Shown in pieces: positions 42,151 to 51,435 of a stretch of DNA of 64,000 nucleotides; positions within the stretch are counted from its first letter, which is position 1, and each line of letters starts with the position of its first letter. The notes under the pieces are model-generated. The model was not told the origin of the DNA. It did not search any database and worked only from the letters and a program-made list of their open reading frames with translations. The position numbers and the translations under genes are program-made. The stretch spans positions 186,001 through 250,000 of the forward strand of contig NZ_PDJQ01000001.1 in assembly GCF_002563855.1 (NCBI RefSeq), given 5' to 3'. The stretch comes from Tepidiforma thermophila (GTDB taxonomy: Bacteria > Chloroflexota > Dehalococcoidia > Tepidiformales > Tepidiformaceae).

Positions 42151-43839
42151 TCAGGCCCAGACGGCGTCGATGAGGGTGTCGGGGATATCGAAGACGGCCG
42201 GGCCATCGGGGAGGTAAAGCGGCTCTTCGCGGAGCCAGCGGGGCAGGCGGTCGTCGGCGCGGGTGAAGCCGGCGCGGCGGTTGAACTCGCGCTCGGCGTC
42301 GATGGCGGCGCGGGCCATGCGGAGGATGACTTCGTCGTCGCAGGGGATATCGAAGCGGGTGCTGGCGAAGGCGGCGAGGTCGGCCGGGAGGGCGTTGGTG
42401 AACTGGCAGACGCCGGCGGAGTCGATGGCCATCATGACGAGCTGTTCGTGGCGGCTCTGCTTGACGAGGGTCTCGGCGTTGACGCCGCGGGCGGTGACCA
42501 TGCCGGCGGTGTGGTCGGCGCCCTGGGGGCTGGTGGCGTAGGTGATGCCCATGCCCTTGAGGGTGCGCGGCTCCCAGGCGGGGAGGCCCTGGCCCTTGAC
42601 GGCGGGGACGCGGTCGATGCCGAAGGTTGCGGCGGTGTGGACGGTGCCGTTGCCGATGATGCGGCCGAGGGGGGTGCCGGCGCGGACCTCTTCGAGGAGG
42701 CGCTTTGTTCCCTCCCAGTCGCCCCAGGGGAGGACGCCGGCTTCCATGGCGACGCCGATGGCGTTGCCGATTTCGATGGTATCGAGGCCGATGTCGTCGC
42801 AGAGGCGGTCGAGCTCGGCGACGGCGTCGGCGGGGCCGATTTCGAGGTTGGAGCCGAGGAGGGCGATGGTTTCGAATTCGAGGGCGGTGGTGACGTGGTT
42901 GCCGTGTTCGTCGTTGAAGAGGATGGCGCACTTGATGATGCAGCCGGCCATGCAGGGGAGCATTTTGCCGCCGCGGGTGGCCCCGAGCTCTTCGATGTAC
43001 TGGCCGGAGATGGTGTGGGCGCGGTCCCAGGTGCCGAAGCGGTGGTTGCGGGTGGGCATGGACTGGATATTGTCGCGGTTGACGAAGCGGACGACGCCGG
43101 CGGTGCCGACGGTGGAGAGGTTGTGGGTGCGGGGGTCTTCGAGGACGAGTTTGGAGAAGCGGGTGACGTGCTGGCGGAAGTCGTCTTTGCGGAGGCCAGG
43201 GATGGTGCGGGGCGCGCCGGTATCGTCGACGACGATGGCTTTGAGGCCCTTTGCGCCCATGACGGCGCCGGGGCCGCCGCGGGCGGCGTGGCGGGTGGGG
43301 CGGCCCTCGGGGTCGGTGACGGCGACGGAGGCGGCGGCCATGCGGTGTTCGCCGGCGGGGCCGATGGTGGCTGCGGCGCGGGCGCCGACGGCTTCGCCGA
43401 CGAGCTGGCGGTGGAGGTCGTAGTTGGAGCGGCCGGCGAGTTCGGGCGCGGGGGCGAGGCGGACGCCGTGCTGGTCGATATCGAGCCGCTGCCAGCCGGA
43501 GCGTGAGGCGCCAGAGATGACGAGGGCTTTGATGCCGAGGCGGGCGAGGCGGTGACCAAGCTGGCCGCCGACGTTCGCCTCTTTGACGCCGCCGGTGAGG
43601 GGGCTCTTAAACACGAAGGAGGTGCGCCCGCTGGTGGTGACGGCGGTGCCGCCGAGGAAACCGGGGCAGATATAGAGGCGGGCGTCGCGGTGGAGCGGGT
43701 GGATGGTCGGGTCGGTCTCTTCGAGAAGGAGGGTGGCGCCGAGGGCGCGGCCGCCGAGGTAGCGGAGGCGCTCGGGGGCAGGTTCTTCGGTGATCTCGCC
43801 CGTGGTCATGTCGACCCGGACGATGCGGTCGATTTCCAT
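42151..43839 (-). CDS. Tungsten/molybdenum aldehyde ferredoxin oxidoreductase family protein
   Basis: 562 residues. The N-terminal domain has LGGRALGATLLLEE and SGRTSFVFKSPLTGGVKEANVGG, which binds the pyranopterin. The Fe-S ligands are CMAGCIIKC (296, 300, 304) with the fourth Cys at 478 (DSAGVCQF). PTRHAARGGPGAVMGAKGLKAI is the second pterin region. It oxidises aldehydes to acids, or the reverse, with ferredoxin; the substrate is unknown. It is short by some 40 residues compared with archaeal enzymes. No MoaD-like or partner subunit lies beside it. The FprA reductase in the window could recycle ferredoxin. Confidence 0.9.
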   Translation of the reverse strand: MEIDRIVRVDMTTGEITEEPAPERLRYLGGRALGATLLLEETDPTIHPLHRDARLYICPGFLGGTAVTTSGRTSFVFKSPLTGGVKEANVGGQLGHRLARLGIKALVISGASRSGWQRLDIDQHGVRLAPAPELAGRSNYDLHRQLVGEAVGARAAATIGPAGEHRMAAASVAVTDPEGRPTRHAARGGPGAVMGAKGLKAIVVDDTGAPRTIPGLRKDDFRQHVTRFSKLVLEDPRTHNLSTVGTAGVVRFVNRDNIQSMPTRNHRFGTWDRAHTISGQYIEELGATRGGKMLPCMAGCIIKCAILFNDEHGNHVTTALEFETIALLGSNLEIGPADAVAELDRLCDDIGLDTIEIGNAIGVAMEAGVLPWGDWEGTKRLLEEVRAGTPLGRIIGNGTVHTAATFGIDRVPAVKGQGLPAWEPRTLKGMGITYATSPQGADHTAGMVTARGVNAETLVKQSRHEQLVMMAIDSAGVCQFTNALPADLAAFASTRFDIPCDDEVILRMARAAIDAEREFNRRAGFTRADDRLPRWLREEPLYLPDGPAVFDIPDTLIDAVWA

Positions 43840-43930
43840 GGGGGCTCCGGGACGGTTGCTGTAGCGGGCATCCTACACAATGCGCGGGGGGATGGTCAGC
43901 GGCGGCACCGGGAGCTGCCCCCGGCGGGCC

Positions 43931-43936
43931 TATACT
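43931..43936 (+). promoter_or_regulatory. -10 box TATACT (leaderless)
   Basis: TATACT, six bases, then ATG 43943. The same box and spacing appear before pdxA. Confidence 0.65.
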
Positions 43937-43942
43937 TGGGGC

Positions 43943-45079
43943 ATGCGCTGGTGGGAGTTCGAATCGGTTATCGGGAGCGACGTTATTGCGCTGGTGCGCG
44001 GCGCGGCGGCAGAGGCCGAGCGGCGGAGTGCGCTGACGCCGGAAGTCGTGCAGGCGATTGTGGAGCGCGGCTGGTTCAAGGCGTGGGTGCCGCGGGAGTT
44101 TGGCGGGCTGGAGCTGGATCTCGAGGCGGGGCTGCGGCTGTTCGAAGCGGCGGGCTGGGTCGACGGGTCGTTCGGGTGGAGCGTGATGATCGGGGCGGGC
44201 GGCGGCGTGTTCGCGGGGCTGATGCGGGAGACGACGGCGCACGCGGTGTTCGACCCGAAGGAGGCGGTCATCGCGGGGTCGGGGAACCCGCGCGGCACGG
44301 CGGAGCGGGTGCCCGGCGGGTTCCGGGTGAGCGGGCGGTGGCAGTGGGCGAGCGGGGCGCCGTGGGCGACGACGTTCACGGCGAACTGCGTGGTGACCGA
44401 AGGCGGGGAGCCGGTGCCGGGGGCGAACGGCGGGCCGCTGATCCGGGCGATGGCGTTCGAGCCGGCGCAGGTGCGGATTCACGAGACGTGGGATGCGCAC
44501 GGGATGCGCGGCACGGCGAGCCACGACATGGAGGTGACGGAGGCGTTCGTGCCGGAGGAGCGGATGTTCTCGGTGTTCGAGGGGGAGCCGTGGCACCCGG
44601 CAACGGTCTTCCGGGTGCCGTTCGTGGAGTTCGCGGAGGCGACGACGGCGTCGGTGCTCCCCGGGGTGGCGCTGCGGCTGTTCGACCTGGTGGCGGCATC
44701 GACGCGGGAGCGAACGGAGTACGGCGGTCCGCGGCTGATGGCGGAGCGGGACGATGTGCGGAGCCGGATGGCGGAAGCGCTGGTGACGGTTGAGGCGGGG
44801 CGCACGCTGCTGTTCGATGCGGCGCGGCAGACGTGGGCGGAGGCGGAGCGGGGCCGGCCGGCGCCGTCGACGCTGGCGCGGCTTTCGCTGGCGGCGAATT
44901 TTGCGGCGGCAGGCGCGCTGCGGGCGGGGAGCATCGTTGCGCCGCTGGGCGGGATGGCGCTGAACCAGCGGGCGGACGAGGCCGGGCGGGCGTGGCGCGA
45001 CCTGCAGACGGCGGGGCAGCACGGGGCGATCCGGCCGACCGGGCTGGCCATGCGGGGCGCGGAGCTGCTGGCGGACTGA
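43943..45079 (+). CDS. Acyl-CoA dehydrogenase-fold flavin monooxygenase (DszC/HpaB-like)
   Basis: 378 residues. The acyl-CoA dehydrogenase fold is visible (WVPREFGGLELDL, GSGNPRGTAERVPGGFRVSGRWQWASG, then HGMRGTASHDMEVTEAFVPEE). The GMRGT-SHD motif and the absence of the catalytic Glu point to group D flavin monooxygenases or hydroxylases rather than dehydrogenases. These need a separate flavin reductase. No reductase is adjacent. ATG 43943 is probably leaderless. Confidence 0.85.
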   Translation: MRWWEFESVIGSDVIALVRGAAAEAERRSALTPEVVQAIVERGWFKAWVPREFGGLELDLEAGLRLFEAAGWVDGSFGWSVMIGAGGGVFAGLMRETTAHAVFDPKEAVIAGSGNPRGTAERVPGGFRVSGRWQWASGAPWATTFTANCVVTEGGEPVPGANGGPLIRAMAFEPAQVRIHETWDAHGMRGTASHDMEVTEAFVPEERMFSVFEGEPWHPATVFRVPFVEFAEATTASVLPGVALRLFDLVAASTRERTEYGGPRLMAERDDVRSRMAEALVTVEAGRTLLFDAARQTWAEAERGRPAPSTLARLSLAANFAAAGALRAGSIVAPLGGMALNQRADEAGRAWRDLQTAGQHGAIRPTGLAMRGAELLAD

Positions 45080-45104
45080 CGGGCGGCCCGGGGCCGGGCG
45101 GGCC

Positions 45105-45110
45105 TATACT
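45105..45110 (+). promoter_or_regulatory. -10 box TATACT of pdxA (leaderless)
   Basis: TATACT, six bases, then ATG 45117. Confidence 0.65.
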
Positions 45111-45116
45111 CGCGGC

Positions 45117-46082
45117 ATGAGCCTGCCGCGGCTGGTGGTCACAATGGGCGACCCGAACGGCATCGGCCCGGAGGTGGTCGCGAAGGCGCTGGCGAGAGCG
45201 GACGTGCGGGCGGCGGCCGAGGTGCGGGTGGTCGGGCTGCGGCACGTGCTGGCGCCATGGCTGGAGGCGGCGGGCGCGGGCGGGGCGGATGTGGTGGAGC
45301 CCGTTGCGGCGCCGGGGTTCCGGGTGCGCCACGGGGAGGTCGACGCGGAGGCGGGGCGGCTCGCGCACCGCTGGGTGGAGTTCGCGGCCGCGGCGTGCCT
45401 TGCGGGCGAGGCCGACGGCATGGTGACGGCGCCGGTGAACAAGGCGGCGTTCGCGGCGGCGGGCATCCGGGAGACGGGGCACCAGGAGGTGCTGCAGCGG
45501 GTGAGCGGGGCGGAGCACGTGGCGACGATGCTGGTGACCGGCGGGCTGCGGTGCATGCACCTGAGCACCCACAAGCCGCTGCGCGAGGCGTGCGCCTACG
45601 TGACCCGGGCGAACGTGCTGCGGGCGATTGCACTGACGGACCGGGAGTTCCGGCGGTGGGGGTTTGCGCAGCCGCGGATTGCGGTGGCGGCGCTCAATCC
45701 GCACGCGGGCGAGGGCGGACTGATCGGCCGGGAGGAGATCGAGGAGATCGGGCCGGCGGTGGAGGACGCCCGGGCCCAGGGGGTAGACGCACGGGGGCCG
45801 TTCCCGGCGGATTCGGTGTTCAACCGGGCGATCGCGGGGGAGTTCGATGTGGTGGTGGTGATGTACCACGACCAGGGACACATCGCGATCAAGGTGCACG
45901 GGTTCGAGCGGAGCGTGAGCGTCAACCTCGGGCTGCCGTTCGTGCGGACGAGCGTGGACCACGGGACGGCGTACGACATCGCCGGGCGCGGGGGTGCGAA
46001 CGCGGAGAGCATGGCGGAGGCGATTTTGCTGGCGGCGCGGCTCTGCAGCGGCGGGAGCCTGGCGGGCGGGGGCGCGCGGTGA
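45117..46082 (+). CDS. pdxA: 4-hydroxythreonine-4-phosphate dehydrogenase
   Basis: 321 residues. It oxidises and decarboxylates 4-hydroxythreonine phosphate in the DXP-dependent pyridoxal phosphate route. Motifs: VTMGDPNGIGPEVVAKAL (8-25), TAPVNKAAF, TGHQEVL (metal His), MHLSTHKPLREA, ALNPHAGEGGLIGREE, GPFPADSVF, VMYHDQGHIAIK and RTSVDHGTAYDIAGRG. The fold and length are normal. Some PdxA2 paralogues act on other hydroxy acids; PdxA is the simplest call. Coupled to nnrS by GTGA. Confidence 0.92.
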   Translation: MSLPRLVVTMGDPNGIGPEVVAKALARADVRAAAEVRVVGLRHVLAPWLEAAGAGGADVVEPVAAPGFRVRHGEVDAEAGRLAHRWVEFAAAACLAGEADGMVTAPVNKAAFAAAGIRETGHQEVLQRVSGAEHVATMLVTGGLRCMHLSTHKPLREACAYVTRANVLRAIALTDREFRRWGFAQPRIAVAALNPHAGEGGLIGREEIEEIGPAVEDARAQGVDARGPFPADSVFNRAIAGEFDVVVVMYHDQGHIAIKVHGFERSVSVNLGLPFVRTSVDHGTAYDIAGRGGANAESMAEAILLAARLCSGGSLAGGGAR

Positions 46083-47482
46083 GCCGGGCGGGGGAGATTC
46101 CGCTCGAGCCGCCGCTGGTGCGGGCGCCTTCGACGGTTCCGGCCCGGGAAGACCGGTCGTACCTGGGCTACATCGGCGCGGCGCTTGCGTTTGCGCTTGC
46201 CGGCGGGTTTGCGCTGGCGGTGTGGATGCCGCTGGCCGGGACAGACGTGCTGCCCGGGGTGGAACGGACGCCGCGGCTTGTGCAGGCGCACGGGTGGCTG
46301 CAGCTGCAGGGCTGGGCGGGGCTGTTCGTGGCGGGGATGGCGATCCGGGTGGTGCCGCGGTTCGTCGGCCGGCGGCCGCTGCCGGCGCGGGTGACGGTCC
46401 CGCTGCTTGGGCTGCTGGCCGCGCCGCTGGCGGTGCGGCTCGGTGTTCTGCCGTGGGTTGATGGGGGTGCGGCGCGGGCGGCGGCGCTGGCGACAGGGTG
46501 GACAACGGCGGCCGGCTGTGCCGGCGTGGGCGGCGTCCTGGCGGTCACGTTCTGGCGGGGGAAACGCGGCAGCGAGGCCTGGCGGCTGTTCATCGGAGCG
46601 GGCGCGGCCTGGTGGCTGGCGTGGGCGCCGCTGGCAGCCTGGTGGGGCTGGCGCGCTGCGAATGGCGGCGGCCTGGCGCCAGCAGCCTTCGACGACGCGC
46701 TGGCGTGGGCGGTGATGCTCGGCCCGATCGGGAACTTCATCCTCGGGGTGCAGAGCCGGGCGGTGCCGGTGTTTTTCGGGCGGCGGCCTCCGGATGCGCG
46801 AGCGCTGGCCGGGCCGTGGCTGCTGGTGAACGCGGGCGCCGGGGCGTGCGTGCTGGGGATGGCGCTCGATGGGACGGCGGCAGCGCGGGCTGCGGGCGCG
46901 GGACTCGCACTGGGCGGCGCGGGCCTCTGCTGGGGGCTGCCGATCGCGGGAGCGGTACGCGGGCGCGCGCACCGGCTGCGCCCGCGGGCGCGCCCGGCGG
47001 CGAAGTTCGTGCTGGCTGCGAACCTCGCCGGCATGGCAGCGGGCGCGCTGATGCTGTTGGCTGGCGCGGCGATGGCGTTGGAGGGAGGCTACGCGGCGGC
47101 TCCGCTGCGCGATGCGGCGCGGCACCTGTTCGGGCTGGGGCCGATCACGATGCTCATCCTCGGGATGGCGCGGCTGATTGCGCCGGTGTTCGCGGTGGCG
47201 CGGACCGAGAGCCGGGGCGCGGGCTTCCGCGAGCACGCGCCGTTCTGGCTGCTGGCGGCCGCGCTCGTCGTGCGTGCGGGCGCGGGGCTGGCTTCGGGCA
47301 CGGCGAGCTACGACGCGTGGATGCATGCGTCGGCTGCGGCGGGGGTGCTGGCGTGGCTGGCGATTGCGGTGTTCGCCGCGGACGTGCTGACAGCCGCGCG
47401 GAAGGAGGCGCAGAACCTGGCGGCGATCGAGGCTGCCGCGCCCGGCGGGAAGCCGCAGGCGGAGGAGGGCCGGGTTCAGTAA
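46079..47482 (+). CDS. NnrS-like multi-pass membrane protein
   Basis: 467 residues with about 12 membrane helices. Segments such as AHGWLQLQGWAGLFVAGMAIRVVPRF, IGNFILGVQSRAVPVFFG and HLFGLGPITMLILGMARLIAPVF match NnrS, a heme-copper-type membrane protein tied to nitric oxide response. His residues in these helices (AHGWLQ, HLFGLG) are candidate heme ligands. GTG start inside the pdxA stop. No nitrite or NO reductase genes are nearby. Role in NO tolerance is inferred. Confidence 0.8.
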   Translation: MSRAGEIPLEPPLVRAPSTVPAREDRSYLGYIGAALAFALAGGFALAVWMPLAGTDVLPGVERTPRLVQAHGWLQLQGWAGLFVAGMAIRVVPRFVGRRPLPARVTVPLLGLLAAPLAVRLGVLPWVDGGAARAAALATGWTTAAGCAGVGGVLAVTFWRGKRGSEAWRLFIGAGAAWWLAWAPLAAWWGWRAANGGGLAPAAFDDALAWAVMLGPIGNFILGVQSRAVPVFFGRRPPDARALAGPWLLVNAGAGACVLGMALDGTAAARAAGAGLALGGAGLCWGLPIAGAVRGRAHRLRPRARPAAKFVLAANLAGMAAGALMLLAGAAMALEGGYAAAPLRDAARHLFGLGPITMLILGMARLIAPVFAVARTESRGAGFREHAPFWLLAAALVVRAGAGLASGTASYDAWMHASAAAGVLAWLAIAVFAADVLTAARKEAQNLAAIEAAAPGGKPQAEEGRVQ

Positions 47483-48036
47483 GGGAGGCCGGGAAGGCCG
47501 AAAAGCGTGCGGGCGTAGCTGGCGCGGCCGAGGTGGCCGTTGCCGTGGCCGATGAGGCCGTGGAGGATAGCTTCGATGCGCGGAACCGGGCCCCAGGGGC
47601 GGATGACCTGCACCTCGCGGAGGTAAGCCTCGCTCATGGCGGCGATGCGGGGCACGACGGCGGCTTCGACGGCGCGGGTGTATTCGTCGAATTCGGCGGG
47701 CGGCGGGAAGCGCATGGCGTAGGCGTCGCGCGGGTCCTGGCCGGTGCCCTGGTCGACGCGGGGGAGGTTCCAGCGCTCGTGGAAGTTGTGCTGGAGCCAG
47801 ACCGGCTGCTCGCGTTCGAAGACGAAGTGGATGATGTTGTCGATGGTGCGGACGACGTGCCAGACGTCCCAGCCGATGGAATTGGTGATGCCGCCGCGAG
47901 TATCGCAGAGCTGTTCGACGGTGAGGCCGTCGGTGGCGCGGAGGGCATACTTGAGGACGCGGCCGACGACGACGGAGAGCTGGGTGGGGGTATCGGGGGG
48001 ATTGCCCATGCCGGGCAGGTTGGGGATATCGGGCAC
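47476..48036 (-). CDS. DinB superfamily protein
   Basis: 186 residues. WDVWHVVRTIDNIIHFVF gives the first His region and HGLIGHGNGHLGRASYART the second, a DinB_2-type triad. Other features are YARTLFGLPG at the end and a Pro-rich start. GTG 48036 with a GAGG upstream is used; ATG 48009 is possible. It overlaps the convergent nnrS stop by 7 bases. Substrate unknown, as for the other DinB gene at 34.9 kb. Confidence 0.75.
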   Translation of the reverse strand: MPDIPNLPGMGNPPDTPTQLSVVVGRVLKYALRATDGLTVEQLCDTRGGITNSIGWDVWHVVRTIDNIIHFVFEREQPVWLQHNFHERWNLPRVDQGTGQDPRDAYAMRFPPPAEFDEYTRAVEAAVVPRIAAMSEAYLREVQVIRPWGPVPRIEAILHGLIGHGNGHLGRASYARTLFGLPGLPY

Positions 48037-48174
48037 GGGGGGACCTCGGCGGAGGAGTGGGCCGATTCTGCCAGAGGGCGGGGGCGGCGTCAGCCGGGGT
48101 GTGCGGCCGGCGCGGGCGCCGCAGCGGCCACGGGTGTGGGGAATTCCCCGATGACGGAGGCGGATGACACGGCC

Positions 48175-48180
48175 GATAAT
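48175..48180 (+). promoter_or_regulatory. -10 box GATAAT of the histidine kinase
   Basis: GATAAT is nine bases before ATG 48190; an ATGACG at 48151-48156 is an approximate -35 with 18 base spacing. This argues for 48190 as start instead of ATG 48151. Confidence 0.45.
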
Positions 48181-48189
48181 CCAGGCACG

Positions 48190-50127
48190 ATGGGGGAGGG
48201 GCAGCCATCCAGGGTTGCGGAGAGCGAGACCGCTGCCGCGGTCCGGCTGATCCGCGTCGGGCTCGACCTGTCGTCGGCGGGGTACGTCATTGCGGACGCC
48301 GATGGGTCGGTGGTGTTGTGGAACCGGGCGTTCCGCGAGCTGTGGGGGCTGGAGGGTGTCGAGCTGCCGGCGCGCTGGGAGGCGCTGCAGGCGCTGCTGC
48401 TGGAGCGGGCGGACGGCGATGCGCAGGCGGCGTTCGCGCGGGGCGCGGCGGCGATGGCGCAGCAGGAGCTGCGGGATGAGCGGTACGTGCGGCTGCGGAG
48501 CGGCAGGGTGGTGGAGGTGCAGAGCTGGCCGCTGCCACTGTTCGGGGACCGGGTCGGCCGTGCCTGGCGCTTCAGCGACGTGACGGAGCTGGCGGCGGCG
48601 CGGCGCGCGCTGGAGGAGGCGAACCGGCTGCTGGAGGGGGTCATCGAGGGGGCGCCGTACGGGATCGTCGCGGTGAGCATAGAAGGGCAACTGCTCTGGG
48701 CGAACGGACGGTTCTTCGCGATGACGGGGCTCGACGAGGCGTGGACGAAGCTGCCACCCCCGGAGCGGGCGGCCCGGCTCGAGGCGCTGGCGAAGGACCC
48801 GGGGCAGGCGCGGGCGTTCAACCAGCGGTGGCGGGCGGAACCGGGCGCATCGTACGCGGAGCTGTTCGAGCGAAAGGACGGGGCCTGGCTCCGGGTGAGC
48901 ACGCAGCCGCTGCGGGACCGGGCGGGCGCGGTGCTCGGGCAGGTGTTCTTCTACGAAGATATGACCGCGCAGGTGCTGGCGGAGCGGGCGGCAGCGGAAA
49001 GCGAGGCGCGGCTCCGGGCAGTCATCGAGCACATGGAAACGGGTGTCGTTGTGGTGAACCGGCAGGGGGCGATCACCGGGGCGAACCCGGCGGCGGCCCG
49101 GCTGCTGGGGGTGCCCGCGGACCAAATTGCCGGGCGGGCCTTGGACTGGAGCTGGGGAGCGGTGCGGGAGGATGGCAGCCTCTTCCCGCCCTCGGAGATG
49201 CCGGTGCACGTGGCGATGACGACCGGGGCAGCGGTGCGAGGGGTGGTGATGGGGCTGCCGCTGGGCAGCGGGAGGCTGCGCTGGCTGCTGGTGTCGGCGG
49301 CGGTGCTGCGGCGGGGCGCGGCGGGGGAGCCGCAGGAAGTGGTGGCGACCTTCACCGACTACACGGAGCACCGGGAGCGGGAGGGGCTGCTGGCGAAGGC
49401 GCGGTTCCTGGAGAGCTTCGCGGCGCTTTCGGCGGGGGTGGCCCACCGGCTGAACAACGACCTGACGGCCATGCTCGGCAATGCATGGCTGGTGCGGCAG
49501 GGCGGGCCGCTGACGGCTGACCAGGCCGAGGCGGTCAGCGCGATCGAGGAGGCAGCGCGTGATGCGGCGTACCTGGTGGCCGACCTGCGCGCGGCCGCAA
49601 CCGGAAGCGACGAGCCGAAGGGCCCGGTGGAGCTGGACGTGTGCCTGGGGCGGGCGCTCATCCAGTTCCCGGAGGCGGACCGGCGGCGGGCCGCGGTGGT
49701 GCTGGGGTCGGGCATGCCGTGTGTGCCGGGGCGGCCGCGGGCGCTGGAGGCGGCGTTCCAGCATGTGCTGGCGAACGCGTTCGAGGCGACCGCCGGGCCG
49801 GTGGAGGTCCGGGTGACGCGGCTGCGGGTGCGCGGCGATTTATCGCTGGGGAGGCCGGAGCGGTGGGAGCCTGAACCGCTCCCGGCGGGCGAGTATGCGG
49901 CTGTGTTCGTCGAGGACGCGGGGGAAGGGATTGCGGAGGAGCACCTTGGCCGGATTTTCGAGCCGTTCTTTACGACGCGGTTCGCCGGGCGTGGGCTGGG
50001 CCTCCCGGCGACGGCGGGGATCGTGCGGGAGCACGGCGGATACATCGGGGTGCACTCGGTGGCGGGCCGGGGGACGACCGTAGTCCTGGCCTTTCCCGTG
50101 CCGCAGGAGGCCTCGGAGGAGGCCTGA
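48190..50127 (+). CDS. PAS-domain sensor histidine kinase (cytoplasmic)
   Basis: 645 residues, no membrane segment. Three PAS-like modules precede the kinase. The first (about 15-130) has SSAGYVIADADGSVVLWNRAF, the second (about 140-260) APYGIVAVSIEGQLLWANGRFF, the third (about 280-395) METGVVVVNRQGAITGANPAA. The phospho-acceptor is His419 in GVAHRLNNDLTAMLGN, an NtrB/HWE-like H-box. The catalytic domain has HVLANAFEAT (N box), VEDAGEGI (G1), FEPFFTTRFAGRGLGL (F and G2). No response regulator adjoins; the orphan NarL-type regulator at 8 kb is one candidate. It senses an internal signal, unknown. Confidence 0.9.
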   Translation: MGEGQPSRVAESETAAAVRLIRVGLDLSSAGYVIADADGSVVLWNRAFRELWGLEGVELPARWEALQALLLERADGDAQAAFARGAAAMAQQELRDERYVRLRSGRVVEVQSWPLPLFGDRVGRAWRFSDVTELAAARRALEEANRLLEGVIEGAPYGIVAVSIEGQLLWANGRFFAMTGLDEAWTKLPPPERAARLEALAKDPGQARAFNQRWRAEPGASYAELFERKDGAWLRVSTQPLRDRAGAVLGQVFFYEDMTAQVLAERAAAESEARLRAVIEHMETGVVVVNRQGAITGANPAAARLLGVPADQIAGRALDWSWGAVREDGSLFPPSEMPVHVAMTTGAAVRGVVMGLPLGSGRLRWLLVSAAVLRRGAAGEPQEVVATFTDYTEHREREGLLAKARFLESFAALSAGVAHRLNNDLTAMLGNAWLVRQGGPLTADQAEAVSAIEEAARDAAYLVADLRAAATGSDEPKGPVELDVCLGRALIQFPEADRRRAAVVLGSGMPCVPGRPRALEAAFQHVLANAFEATAGPVEVRVTRLRVRGDLSLGRPERWEPEPLPAGEYAAVFVEDAGEGIAEEHLGRIFEPFFTTRFAGRGLGLPATAGIVREHGGYIGVHSVAGRGTTVVLAFPVPQEASEEA

Positions 50128-50202
50128 GGACGGGCCGGCTAACATGCCGGTTGGGTCGGGGCGTGGTTCAATAGCAGCCCAGGCTGCAGGAGGCACGACC
50201 CG

Positions 50203-51366
50203 ATGGAGTTCGAACTTTCGGAAGAGCACCGGCTGATCAAGGAGACTGCCCGGCGGATTGCGCGCGAGGTGATCGCGCCGCGGGCGAAGGAGGTCGACGA
50301 GACCGGGGAGTACCCGCACGACTTCTTCGAGGCGTTCAAGAAGGCGGGCCTGCTGGGGATGGCGATCCCGGAGTCGATGGGCGGCACGGGCAACGGCATC
50401 CTGCCGCTCTGCCTGGCGATCGAAGAGGTCGCGAAGTACGAGTGCGGGGCCGGGCTGATGCTGGTGCTGAGCGGGCTCCCGACCCGGCCGATCGTCTTCG
50501 GGGGCACCCCGGAGCAGCAGCAGCGATGGCTGCCGGCGCTGGCAGCCGGGGATGCCAAGGCGGCGTTCTGCCTGACCGAGCCGGACCACGGGTCGGATGC
50601 GGCGAACCTGCAGACGCGGGCGGTCCGCGACGGGGACGACTACATCCTGAACGGGAACAAGGTGTACATCTCGGGCGGGACGGTGGCGGATTACCTGACG
50701 GTGTTTGCGCGGACGGGCGGCCCGGGGGCGAAGGGGATCAGCGCCTTTGTGGTGGACGCGCACGCGCCGGGGGTGCGGATCGACCGGACGGACGACAAGA
50801 TGGGCGTACGGAGCGTGCCGACGGCGCACTTCAGCTTCCAGGATGTGCGGGTGCCGGCGGAGAACCTGCTGGGGGGCGTCGAAGGGCAGGGGTTCAACGT
50901 GGCGATGCTGACGCTGAACTCGATGCGGCCGACGGTGGGCGCGCGCGGCGTCGGCCTGGCCGAGGGCGCGGCGGCCTATGCGCTGGAGTGGGCGCGGGAG
51001 CGGAAGGCGTTCGGCAGCTCGGTGATCGATTTCGAAGCGATCCAGTTCATGTTTGCGGACATGGCGATCCAGATCGAGGCGGCGCGGAACCTGGTCTATA
51101 AGGCGGCGTGGCTGGTGGACCAGGGGAAGTACACGCGGGAGTATGCGCACCATCTGTCGATTGCGAAGGCGTACGCGACGGAGGTGGCGAACCGGGTGGC
51201 GTTCGATGCGCTGCAGGTGCTTGGTGCGCAGGGGTACATGAAGGACCACCCGCTGGAGCGGCACTACCGGGATGCGCGCCAGCTGATGATTGTGGAGGGG
51301 ACGAGCCAGATTCAGCGGGTGGTGATCAGCCGGGCGCTGATCGACCGGAACCTGGTCTACGGCTGA
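50203..51366 (+). CDS. Acyl-CoA dehydrogenase
   Basis: 387 residues, complete. FCLTEPDHGSDAANL (FAD/substrate), KGISAFVVDAHAPGV, ERKAFGSSVIDFEAIQFMFADMAI, and the C-terminal signature QVLGAQGYMKDHPLERHYRDARQLMIVEGTSQIQRVVISR with the catalytic Glu (VEGTSQ). It introduces the 2,3-double bond of an acyl-CoA using FAD and passes electrons to ETF. Chain length unclear (short/medium or branched). GGAGGCACG is the ribosome-binding site. Confidence 0.95.
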   Translation: MEFELSEEHRLIKETARRIAREVIAPRAKEVDETGEYPHDFFEAFKKAGLLGMAIPESMGGTGNGILPLCLAIEEVAKYECGAGLMLVLSGLPTRPIVFGGTPEQQQRWLPALAAGDAKAAFCLTEPDHGSDAANLQTRAVRDGDDYILNGNKVYISGGTVADYLTVFARTGGPGAKGISAFVVDAHAPGVRIDRTDDKMGVRSVPTAHFSFQDVRVPAENLLGGVEGQGFNVAMLTLNSMRPTVGARGVGLAEGAAAYALEWARERKAFGSSVIDFEAIQFMFADMAIQIEAARNLVYKAAWLVDQGKYTREYAHHLSIAKAYATEVANRVAFDALQVLGAQGYMKDHPLERHYRDARQLMIVEGTSQIQRVVISRALIDRNLVYG

Positions 51367-51435
51367 CGGCGGGCGGGGCGCACGGGCCGGCGCCGACGGG
51401 GTAGGATGTCGGCACCACGGAGAAGGAGGCGCCTG

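Noticed and set aside
48009-48036. DinB start at ATG 48009
   Set aside because: No ribosome-binding site precedes it, whereas GTG 48036 has GAGG at a usable distance. It remains possible.
51406-51435. ATG 51406 as start of the MBL hydrolase
   Set aside because: The added residues are Arg-rich, the ATG lies within a TAGGATG promoter-like box, and GTG 51436 has an ideal AAGGAGG.
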